NCBI GenBank assembly: GCA_038502055.1 | Contig: JAXRKN010000045.1 | Span: forward strand, 9,351,501 to 9,415,500 | Direction: 5' to 3' | Source: Tanytarsus gracilentus | Taxonomy: Eukaryota > Arthropoda > Insecta > Diptera > Chironomidae | Length of the DNA stretch: 64,000 nucleotides | Part shown: in pieces, positions 26,693 through 34,621 of the stretch | Position numbering within the stretch: position 1 is the stretch's first letter | How the letters are laid out: each line of letters begins with the position of its first letter | Position numbers and translations under genes: made by a program | Notes under the pieces: model-generated | The model's database searches: none | Told to the model about the DNA's origin: nothing | Seen by the model: the letters and a program-made list of their open reading frames with translations, nothing else

Positions 26693-27844
26693 TTACTTGC
26701 AAAAGGAAATTTCATAACCAGCTACGGGACTTCCAACGCACATAAAATTTCTTGTCGAATTGTCATAAATGTAAGTGATAGCATCGGGACATGCGTTCTT
26801 GAAAATTTCTGCCGAGTTGAATGTCCATTCGGCGGGCTTGCAAGTGCTTGAAGTGCCATAAATCCCTCTACAGCAGTGCTGATCGTCGTAATAATTCAAA
26901 CATGAACTTTTGCATGCAACTTTTGTTTGGCTTGATTTTATTGAAAGCTCATCAGGACATGTTGACGCGACATCACCGAGGCATTCGAGCTTTGCGCAGT
27001 TGTAATAAACAAATGATGGAATTTTTTGAAAAGTTCCCTCGATTGGTGAAATTTGAAGTGGCAAGTTGAAGCCATTTATTAATGTTATTTCAAAATAATC
27101 AATTCCACCCCAATCGTCTAAACTAAAATCGGCCGTTGTGACTGGCTCTCGTGTGTTTGCTCCATTGCATTCAATTTTATTGCCACAATCACCTGTTAGA
27201 CAATGACCGTTTGAATCACAAAGAGAACGTGCCCAAATTTGACCACTCCAGCCTCGTTGAATTGTTAGAGATTTCGTGACACCTGATTCGAGCTCAAATC
27301 CACCTTTTGCTGGCGTATATTTTCCAACTTTGCCAACAATTCCAGGCCAAATTGTGAATGGACAATTGTTTTTAAATCGAAATTCGTGCATCACTAAAAA
27401 GAGTTTTAAAATTTACAAATCATTTAATTTATTTTTTATTATTTCACCTTTATCTGAATCCTCAATATATTGATCTTTTTGCGTTGGTGCATTGATAAAA
27501 ATTAAATACCATACAAGAACGCCAAGAAGACATAAAAAACAGACAAATAAAATCATTGCAGTTATAAATTTCCATTTATGTTTCTTAACAATCCACCAAC
27601 ACTTGTGTGCTTTACTTTTAGAAGCAAAATCTTTTTCTCCAATCTCAAAAATTGAGTCATTTAATATTTGATTTCTGAGGGCTTGAATTTTTCTCTCATA
27701 TTCTGCAATTTCACGTTCAACAAGTTCTGACGAGTAAATTGATGATGACGGACTTATTGAAGGTTCTTCGTAGAATTTTCTCACCACAATCGGAGTGATT
27801 GAACGAATGTTTTTGCAGTCACTGTTAACGTCGGTGTTCATCAT
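26693..27844 (-). CDS. Membrane-anchored thaumatin-like protein (type II membrane TLP)
   Basis: Two exons, 27844-27448 and 27393-26693, are joined over a 54-bp intron (GTGAAA...TTTTTAG), giving 365 residues. Residues 1-90 are cytoplasmic and charged. Residues about 93-117 are one hydrophobic membrane span preceded by lysines (VKKHKWK), so the rest faces outward. From residue about 134 a complete thaumatin domain follows: NNCPFTIWPG near its start, GDCGNKIEC in the middle and 16 cysteines, the usual number for eight disulfides. The acidic cleft of glucan-binding TLPs is altered: the usual AEFTL glutamate is aspartate, and the DVSLVDG aspartates read EITLING. The tail block SIYSSELVEREIAEYER (residues 35-51) recurs in the lectin gene at 38395. 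A TATA box lies about 95 bp upstream. The splice model restores frame exactly, so I trust the fusion; ligand and function are unknown. Confidence 0.85.
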
Positions 27845-27936
27845 TAAATTTTGTTCACAACGTTCGCGTCTGAGCGATTAAAATGAACTAAAATCAGCTC
27901 AAGTTCTTTCCTCTCTTGTTTAATCACATTATAAAA

Positions 27937-27944
27937 CTTTTATA
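27937..27944 (-). promoter_or_regulatory. TATA box of the membrane TLP gene
   Basis: TATAAAAG on the minus strand, about 93 bp upstream of the ATG at 27844, leaves room for a 5' UTR of about 60 bp. No initiator was identified with certainty. Confidence 0.5.
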
Positions 27945-28087
27945 TGCTGTGATAAATTATTCGTGGAAGTTTATGTTTACAAACTTTAAAAACTTATCTA
28001 ACACAAACTTAAAATTAGGTTTCTTAAAAAAACTTGCAAATAATTTGAGATAAAAATAATTTTTATTTAATTTTCATAACTGAATTT

Positions 28088-28825
28088 TTAAGGACAGAAA
28101 ACGATTTCATATCCAGTGGTTGGATTGCCATGGCATGTAAATGTGCTCTTTTCATCATCATAGGCATAACTGTAGGCATCAGGACATGCTTCCTTATAAA
28201 TTGCCGGGTAGTTCTTAGGCCAGTGACTGCTCTTGCAAGTTTGAGGTGTGTTGTGAGCACCGCGACAGCAATATTCATCAGTATTGAATGCCAAACATGC
28301 ACTTTTGCATGCAATTTTCCATCCATTATGCCAAACTGAGAGTTCATCGGGACAAATTTCATTCAGATCTTTATAACAACCGGCTGAGTTGCAGTCATAT
28401 TTTCCGTTAGATGTTTTCTTGTAAGTTCCATCGATGAGACGAATTTGAATAGGTAAATTGTAGCCGTCGACAAGGCTCACATCATAAAAATCTTGATTGC
28501 CCCAACCGTCAAGTGTGAACTCAGCTAGTGAAACTGGTGGAATTCCTCCAGCTCCATTGCACTCGATTTTATTGCCACAATCACCCGATGCACAATGTCC
28601 ATTGTTATCACATTCACGTCTAGGCCAAATTCTTCCACCCCAACCCTGTTCAACATTAAAAGATTTTGTTTCCCAAAGATTAAGTTTAAATCCGCCATTT
28701 TGTGGTGTTGATTTTCCTGGATTTCCCAACAACCCTGGCCACACTGGAAACGGACAATTGTTCCTCAATCGAAATTCATGAGCGGATGCCGCACCTAAAA
28801 TTAACGCTATTAATAAAACTTTCAT
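28088..28825 (-). CDS. Secreted thaumatin-like protein, 245 aa
   Basis: A single exon starts at the ATG at 28825; the codon before it is GTG and is not needed. Residues 1 to about 15 (MKVLLIALILGAASA) are a signal peptide, with mature HEFRLRNNCPFPVWPG. The thaumatin domain is full length with 16 cysteines. The residues of the acidic cleft known from glucan-binding TLPs are present: arginine before the second cysteine, AEFTL, both aspartates in YDVSLVDG and a later acidic position. The CPDAYSYAYDD segment typical of the family closes the fold. Plant members (PR-5) bind or cut beta-1,3-glucans and inhibit fungi; insect members are described in beetles, aphids and locusts. The gene lies 373 bp from the stop of its near-identical neighbour, the next TLP to the right. 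An AATAAA signal follows the stop (around 28060). Confidence 0.95.
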   Translation of the reverse strand: MKVLLIALILGAASAHEFRLRNNCPFPVWPGLLGNPGKSTPQNGGFKLNLWETKSFNVEQGWGGRIWPRRECDNNGHCASGDCGNKIECNGAGGIPPVSLAEFTLDGWGNQDFYDVSLVDGYNLPIQIRLIDGTYKKTSNGKYDCNSAGCYKDLNEICPDELSVWHNGWKIACKSACLAFNTDEYCCRGAHNTPQTCKSSHWPKNYPAIYKEACPDAYSYAYDDEKSTFTCHGNPTTGYEIVFCP

Positions 28826-28903
28826 CACGAAATTTAAGCTCTGTTGAGCTCTGCTCAGATTGATTTAAAAATTAATTCTGAGGAGTTTCAAGTTTAATCT
28901 TTT

Positions 28904-28912
28904 CTTTTTATA
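28904..28912 (-). promoter_or_regulatory. TATA box of the secreted TLP gene at 28088-28825
   Basis: TATAAAAAG on the minus strand lies about 80 bp before the ATG. It sits between this gene and the stop of the upstream TLP, so this gene has its own promoter rather than being co-transcribed. Confidence 0.6.
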
Positions 28913-29198
28913 CTTTCTGACTTTCAGACATTGTCATTCAAAAAATGCCTGATAGAGTTCGGAAATTTTCATGAGTCACTTGCACTCTAAACGAGTGATC
29001 AGAGAATCATTTGATTATTTTTAAATAAGAAAAATATTAAACCGGTTTTTAAAATTTTATGAAAACCCATAAGTTGGTGTTATCGCGCATCTTCCCAAAA
29101 AATGAAATTAATTATTTTAGTTACGATAAAAATAATTTTAAAATATTTTTTTCATTAATTTTTGTTTTATTTATTTAAAGGTTTATTTTAGAATTTAC

Positions 29199-29936
29199 TT
29201 AAGGACAGAAAACGATTTCATATCCAGTGGTTGGATTGCCATGACAGGTGAATGTGCTTGATTGGTCATCATAGGCATAACTGTAGGCATCAGGACATGC
29301 CTGTTTGTATATTGCGGGATAGTTTGTTGGCCAATAAGAACTCTTGCAAGTTTGAGGCGTGTTGTGAGCACCGCGACAGCAATATTGATCAGTGTTGAAT
29401 GCCAAACATGCACTTTTGCATGCGACTTTCCATCCATTGCTCCAAACTGCAAGTTCATTTGGACAGATTGCATTCAAATCTTTGTAACAACCAGCTGAGT
29501 TGCAGTCATATTTTCCGTTAGATGTTTTTCTGTAAGTTCCATCGATGAGACGAATTTGAATAGGTAAATTGTAGCCGTCGACAAGGCTCACATCATAATA
29601 ATCTTGATTGCCCCAACCGTCAAGTGTGAACTCAGCCAATGATGCAGGTGGAATTCCTCCAGCTCCTCTACATTCGATTTTATTGCCACAATCACCCGAT
29701 GCACAATGTCCATTGTTATCGCAATCGCGTCGTGGCCAAATTCTTCCACCCCAACCTTGCTCAACTCGGAATGATTTTGTTTCCCAAAGATTAAGCTTAA
29801 ATCCGCCGTTTAATGGAGTCGATTTTCCTGGATTGCCTAACAAGCCTGGCCACACTGGAAAAGGACAATTGTTTCTTAATCGAAATTCATGAGCGGATGC
29901 CACAACTAATGTCAATGCGAAAATTATTATTTTCAT
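29199..29936 (-). CDS. Secreted thaumatin-like protein, 245 aa (recent duplicate)
   Basis: A single exon of the same length as its neighbour at 28088. Signal peptide MKIIIFALTLVVASA is followed by HEFRLRNNCPFPVWPG and the full 16-cysteine thaumatin domain, with the AEFTL and DVSLVDG cleft residues intact. Most residues match the neighbour. A stretch of about 105 bp (29531-29636 against 28420-28525) differs at only one base, while signal peptides, flanks and some codons have diverged. That pattern fits tandem duplication with later gene conversion. The inferred role is the same: an extracellular glucan- or fungus-binding protein. AATAAA motifs follow the stop. Confidence 0.95.
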   Translation of the reverse strand: MKIIIFALTLVVASAHEFRLRNNCPFPVWPGLLGNPGKSTPLNGGFKLNLWETKSFRVEQGWGGRIWPRRDCDNNGHCASGDCGNKIECRGAGGIPPASLAEFTLDGWGNQDYYDVSLVDGYNLPIQIRLIDGTYRKTSNGKYDCNSAGCYKDLNAICPNELAVWSNGWKVACKSACLAFNTDQYCCRGAHNTPQTCKSSYWPTNYPAIYKQACPDAYSYAYDDQSSTFTCHGNPTTGYEIVFCP

Positions 29937-30918
29937 TTTTAGAGTTTCAAGTTGTTCACTATTTGATAATTTTATTTCTTCTGATGACTCTCAGGTTGAA
30001 AACTTCTTTTTTAATACAATTTTTTCTTTCTTATCACAATGATAAAGTCTGCTTTGTATTTAAACATGTGCGAAACTTAATGAGTTCCATATAAAAATTT
30101 GAGTTATAACTTTTTATCTACTTAAGTGTTACACAAAGAGATTTAATTATCATTAAGGGCATGATTTTTTTTATTACTGCGAATAAGGTCAGACTGAGCT
30201 GATTTTGTAGAACAAGTCAGACATTAAAGATATTGATTAATATCATGATTAACATTTAAGGATATTTTGAAATTAAATTTAACAAGCAGAGTGAAGAATT
30301 TCGGACAGAGATGGGCAATTACAAGTTACAGTAATTTTGTAATTAAATTTCCTAAACATTACATTCAAAACTGACATTTTTAAAAGGTAATTATAAAATT
30401 TAATCGTGACATTTTTATTGCATTATCTAGGTTGTGTTTTAATAAAAAAAAATATATTTATAAAAAAGTAAATATTTTTCATCTTGATAAATTTTTCTGT
30501 TTCTTTTTTCTTGGAAAAGTTTTATCATAAAATAAAGACATGATTAACAAAAAAAAATCCTTCTTGAGTTTATCGCAATTCGAATTGGTGAATTGCACAC
30601 TGGTTCATATAACCATATTTTTGTCCAGCAAAAAAAAATTCAAAGAAATCTTGGGTTCACTTAATTGTTAAAAATATTTAAAAATTAAAAAACTTTCACC
30701 TTATCCTCAAACACATCGTTGAAATTTACAATGAAATTTTCTAAATACTTTCACAATTTTATTTTGTTTGTTCAGCTGATGCGTGTCTCAATTTCACGTG
30801 CAAATGATGCATAAAAAATTATTTGCTGAGAAAAAATTAAAATTTTTGTTTACTTTTTAAGTTTGATCAGTCAAGTGCAGTTTTATTTTTCCAAAAGTTA
30901 AACTAAAATTCATCGGTC
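29937..30918. promoter_or_regulatory. Divergent intergenic region between a TLP and a CAP gene
   Basis: These 982 bp separate the minus-strand TLP from the plus-strand CAP gene, so both promoters should lie here. An inverted pair of GATA-factor words (TTATCACAATGATAA, 30031-30045) lies about 100 bp upstream of the TLP. On the CAP side TCAGTC at about 30869 resembles an arthropod initiator; no TATA box is clear. Nothing coding was seen in the middle. Confidence 0.4.
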
Positions 30919-31691
30919 ATGAAGTTTAAAATCATAATTTTCTTAACATTTTCATCAACTTACGCTGCGTCTAATTTTTGTTCAATTTGTTTAAATCACA
31001 TTGGTTGCAGAAGTAATGGACAATTTTTTAGCAACTGTCCAAGAGATGCTCACATCCTTCCGATTTCAAGAAAAGAGATTGACGCAATTTTAATTGCTCA
31101 CAACACGGCTCGTAATAAAATTGCTGAGGGCAGAGAGCGAGGATTTCCGCAAGCATCGCGGATGATGGCAGTGGTCAGTAATTATTTTTTTAAATTCAAA
31201 TTATAAAATATTTTTATTAGTAGAAATGGAACTACGAACTTGCATCGCTAGCAGAATTTAACGTTAAAAAATGCAAAGCAGAACATGACAAGTGCAAAAA
31301 AACTCTATCGAAAAACAATTTTGGTCAAAATATTTTTGTCGACATGACATCTGGAAATGTAAAAGATGAAAATATCGACAAAGTTTTCATAGAAGCTGTG
31401 CTGTCATGGTATAATGAGAAAAACTATGTTAATCAAGGAGACATCGCTAAATGCTGTGGTGGCAATAGATTTTCAAAAATCGGCCACTTTCTTCAATTGA
31501 TTCAAGATAAAGTGACATCAATTGGTTGTGCTGCATCTCGTTACACTATAAATGGTTGGAGACACACTCTTGTTACTTGCAATTATTCTCATCCGAATGT
31601 CATTAACCTACCCGTGTATGTCATTGGAAGTCCAGCTTCGAATTGTCTAACCGGAAGAGAAATGACTTTTAAAAATTTGTGCAAATCTTAA
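30919..31691 (+). CDS. Antigen-5-like CAP-domain secreted protein, 240 aa
   Basis: Exons 30919-31173 and 31224-31691 are joined over a 50-bp intron (GTCAGT...TTAGTAG), giving 240 residues. Signal peptide MKFKIIIFLTFSSTYA. The mature start has the paired-cysteine antigen-5 head (FCSICLNHIGC, then NCPRDA), followed by the CAP domain: HNTARNKIA, the WNYELASLAEFNVKKC segment recreated exactly by splicing, GHFLQLIQD, GCAASRY and CNYSHPN. CAP proteins (SCP/TAPS; PR-1 in plants) are secreted and stable, and some bind sterols or other lipids. The insect antigen-5 branch includes venom and saliva allergens, but many members have no known activity. The usual GHFTQ(V/M)V motif is changed to GHFLQLI. Exon lengths (255 and 468) are identical to the paralogue at 33706. 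Confidence 0.9.
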
Positions 31692-31761
31692 ATTATTAAA
31701 AAAAATTAATTTAACTTTTTTAAAACTCTTTTATTCAATTTATTTAAATCATAAAAGTCTT
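31692..31761. terminator. Shared 3' ends of convergent CAP and TLP genes
   Basis: Only 70 bp separate the stop codons of the plus-strand CAP gene and the minus-strand TLP. Two AATAAA signals for the minus strand lie at 31730-31735 and 31739-31744, so the two 3' UTRs must be tiny or overlap. Confidence 0.6.
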
Positions 31762-32403
31762 TTATGGACAGAAAACAATTTCATAGTTCGTCTCGGGATT
31801 TTGAGCGCATGAGAAAAGACTCTTAGCATCGTCATAATCGTAACTGTAGGCATTTGGACAGTTTTGTTTGAAGAACGTCGGATTTCTGTTATAGCATGCA
31901 ACAGTTGTTGAACCACTTTTCTTGACAGCATTCGCAGGACAATTCCAGTTGAGATTTCTGGGACAATCAGCTGTCCTACATTTGTTATCTCCATTATTTT
32001 TATAGCCCGAAATTGGTCGAAATGAGATTGGAAGATTGAAGCCATCGACATTACTGACGTCAAAATAATCGAGTCCATAAGCGCCATCAAAAGTTATTTC
32101 TGCTAGTGTTGCTGGAATCTCACCTGATCGTCCATTGCATTGAATTCCTCCACAATTTCCAGTTGTACATTGTCCATTTGAGTTGCAACCAGTTCGACCC
32201 CAAACTCTTCCTCCCCATCCTCGTCTAGCATAGAAAGAACTACTTTGACCTGAATTGAGTTGAAAACCTCCATTTAGTGGAGTTTCTTTGCCAGAATTTC
32301 CCAAAACACCAGGCCAGATTGTGAATCCACAATTATTGCGAATTTTTATTTCATGTGCAAGCGATGCACTTAAAATTCCAAATATTATTAAAAATGCTTT
32401 CAT
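31762..32403 (-). CDS. Short secreted thaumatin-like protein, 213 aa
   Basis: A single exon from ATG at 32403; the frame is open a little further but has no earlier ATG, and a good initiator lies at about 32433. Signal peptide MKAFLIIFGILSASLA is followed by HEIKIRNNCGFTIWPG. The fold is a small-type TLP: 12 cysteines instead of 16. The loop that holds CKSACLAF...YCCRG...TCK in the neighbours is missing, replaced by a direct run from ACYNRN to FKQNCPNAYSYDYDD. The cleft glutamate (AEITF) and both aspartates (FDVSNVDG) are kept. Short TLPs lacking domain II are known in grasses and fungi, but here the loss looks local to this array. Its convergent neighbour is the CAP gene on its left. Confidence 0.93.
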   Translation of the reverse strand: MKAFLIIFGILSASLAHEIKIRNNCGFTIWPGVLGNSGKETPLNGGFQLNSGQSSSFYARRGWGGRVWGRTGCNSNGQCTTGNCGGIQCNGRSGEIPATLAEITFDGAYGLDYFDVSNVDGFNLPISFRPISGYKNNGDNKCRTADCPRNLNWNCPANAVKKSGSTTVACYNRNPTFFKQNCPNAYSYDYDDAKSLFSCAQNPETNYEIVFCP

Positions 32404-32429
32404 TGTTTTTAATTCAAAGAACAAAATTT

Positions 32430-32468
32430 AACTGATAATTTTTACAAACTTTTCAGTGGCTTTTTATA
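32430..32468 (-). promoter_or_regulatory. Core promoter of the short TLP (TATA plus initiator)
   Basis: On the minus strand TATAAAAAG (32460-32468) is followed about 33 bp later by TCAGTT (32430-32435), the arthropod initiator consensus. The ATG lies about 30 bp further on. Spacing and order are those of a standard insect TATA-Inr promoter. Confidence 0.65.
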
Positions 32469-33653
32469 CCTTAAAAAAATAGTAAAGATATAAAATTTAA
32501 AATCTCTAAAGATTTTACGATCTAACTTTTAAAAAAAATCTTATCAAAGTTGTTTTCAGCTTAAAGTAATTTTTGTCGTGGAAAAATTCTGGTTTAAATT
32601 TATAAGTGGCAAAAATAAATCGGATAAGAAAATTAAGTAGACAACATCAACGAGTGAGTTGTTTCATAATTTTGATAAAAATAAAAATGCGATTAACTTT
32701 ATTGCGGTTTTAATTATTTAACGTTTTATTTGATATATCCATTAATAAATTAATTAAAAAGATAAGAGCTAAAAATCATGCGTAATAATTTCTACAGTCG
32801 CAAATTTTCTGAGAAATCACATGATTATATTCAGTATTTAAAATTGTTTGTTAGTTAATTTTCCTCAAAACCTTTTAATTTATTTGAACTCAAATTAATC
32901 CTTAATTTTGAACTTAAAATTTGAATTAACATAACATAAATAATTAAAATAAACTTATGTTTTTTCCTTTTTTTTTGAAGTTTTTATTACAATTTTTATA
33001 AACTTATAAATTTAAATCTTAATTTGTATCACATTGGACTATTTTTCATAATTTTATAGCGCTTTATTAAGTTTCTTATAATCTCATTTATAATGATTGA
33101 ACAACTCAACTTTTTATCATTTAAATTGTAATTTCTAAACCAAAAACACTTGCACAAACCGCAGATTTTTATCTGATAGAAACAAAACACTTTGACGCAT
33201 ATGTCATAAAAGTATATCTAGGAATCACGACTCTATTTGAACATATAAAAGCTTCTGATTTAAAATAATTTTTTTTATTGTGAGAATTCACACTCGAGAG
33301 GTTCGTAATTTTCTATCTACAACTTGTAATTTTTTTATTTTTATGTAAAATTATTCATATGATAAATTTTACTAGTTTTAAATTTCCCAAAAATATTTTT
33401 TATAATTCGTGAATTTTTTTATCAAGTTTAAATAAATATTTGAGACTAAAATTTTAACAAAACATTTCCTAGAATTTTTTATAATGTTTAACTTTCATTT
33501 CACTTGAGTGCTTCAATGACATAACCTTAAAAGTGCTAAAATATTTGCTCTTCATGAGAACTGTAACAATAAACTTTTTTCAACCTCATAATAAGACAGA
33601 AGCAACTCACTTCGCTTTTATCTCAAATTAGATAGCAGAAATTTTTCGTTTGC
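32469..33653. other. Intergenic region upstream of the second CAP gene
   Basis: Very AT-rich DNA with no coding signal. It contains scattered GATA-type words (for example near 32617 and 33619-33635) and serves two divergent promoters, the short TLP on the left and the CAP gene on the right. Confidence 0.4.
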
Positions 33654-33661
33654 TATAAAAG
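33654..33661 (+). promoter_or_regulatory. TATA box of the second CAP gene
   Basis: TATAAAAG lies 45 bp before the ATG at 33706, so a start site near 33685 with a 20-base leader is likely. GATA-type words (TTATCT, AGATAG) sit just upstream. Confidence 0.6.
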
Positions 33662-33705
33662 CACAAGGAATTAGAACAAAAATCATCAAACACAATTCAA
33701 CGATT

Positions 33706-34545
33706 ATGAAGTCAACAATTTTCCTCGTTTTCACCCTCGCACTTACAGCATCTGCAACTGATTACTGTCGAACGTGTTCGAACCATGTTGCGTGTAACAA
33801 TAATGGACAATTTAAGGGAAACTGTCCAAGAGACGCAGCCATAGTGCCAATGTCGGATAGTGCAATTAAAACATTCGTAAATGCTCACAACTTGATACGT
33901 AATAATATTGCTGGAGGGGGACAGCCAGGGTTCTCGAAAGCCTCGCAAATGATGACAGTGGTGGGTTTTTTTTGAACGTTAAAATTGTGTCAAAAATTTT
34001 GATGACGATTTTTAAATTTTAAAATTACAAAATTCATAAAAAATTTCTAATTTGAGTTTTTCCATCCGTGCACACAGAGATGGGACGGCGAACTTGCTAA
34101 GCTTGCAGAATTGAATGTCAGAAAGTGCAAAATGGAACACGATGGCTGCATAAAAACTGATGCATTTCCAGTCGCTGGTCAAAATTTATATTGGGCAGGT
34201 GCAAAACCGAACCATGACAGTGACATTAATAAAGTCCTCTTGAACTCCGTAAACTCATGGTATAACGAATATAAGGATGCCAATCAAGGCGACATCAACA
34301 ATTGCTGTGGCGGCAGTAAATTCATGAAAATCGGTCATTTTACTCAAGTGGTGCGTGACAAAGTGGTGGCTATCGGTTGTGCTGCATCTCGATACACTGA
34401 CTCGAATGGATGGAAATCGACTTTGATCGCTTGCAATTATTCGTATGGAAATATGGTCGGAACGCCCGTTTACATCGGTGGAAATCCTGCTTCACAATGT
34501 CCTAAAGGAAGAGATTCCACTTTTGGAAATTTGTGCAGGTCTTAA
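33706..34545 (+). CDS. Antigen-5-like CAP-domain secreted protein, 240 aa (paralogue)
   Basis: Exons 33706-33960 and 34078-34545 are joined over a 117-bp intron (GTGGGT...CACACAG), giving 240 residues. Signal peptide MKSTIFLVFTLALTASA. The antigen-5 head is DYCRTCSNHVAC...NCPRDA. The CAP domain shows HNLIRNNIAGG, RWDGELAKLAELNVRKC (rebuilt by splicing), the full CAP motif GHFTQVVRD, GCAASRY and the second CAP motif CNYSYGNMVGTPVY. This copy keeps the canonical motifs better than its paralogue. Both CAP exon lengths equal those of the gene at 30919 and the intron sits at the same codon, so they arose by duplication. A polyadenylation signal AATAAA lies at 34616-34621. Probable role: secreted protein of haemolymph, gut or saliva; ligand unknown. 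Confidence 0.95.
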
Positions 34546-34615
34546 AATTTTTAATTGTTAAAATTCAGAATCGATTAACTTGATATGCACTTTTGTAGGA
34601 ATTTGTGTGAATATT

Positions 34616-34621
34616 AATAAA
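34616..34621 (+). terminator. Polyadenylation signal of the second CAP gene
   Basis: AATAAA lies 71 bp after the stop codon and is the first such hexamer in the 3' flank. Confidence 0.6.

Noticed and set aside
30306..30318. CAGAGATGGGCAA, resembling a hAT transposon end
   Set aside because: No matching opposite end or 8-bp target duplication was found nearby.
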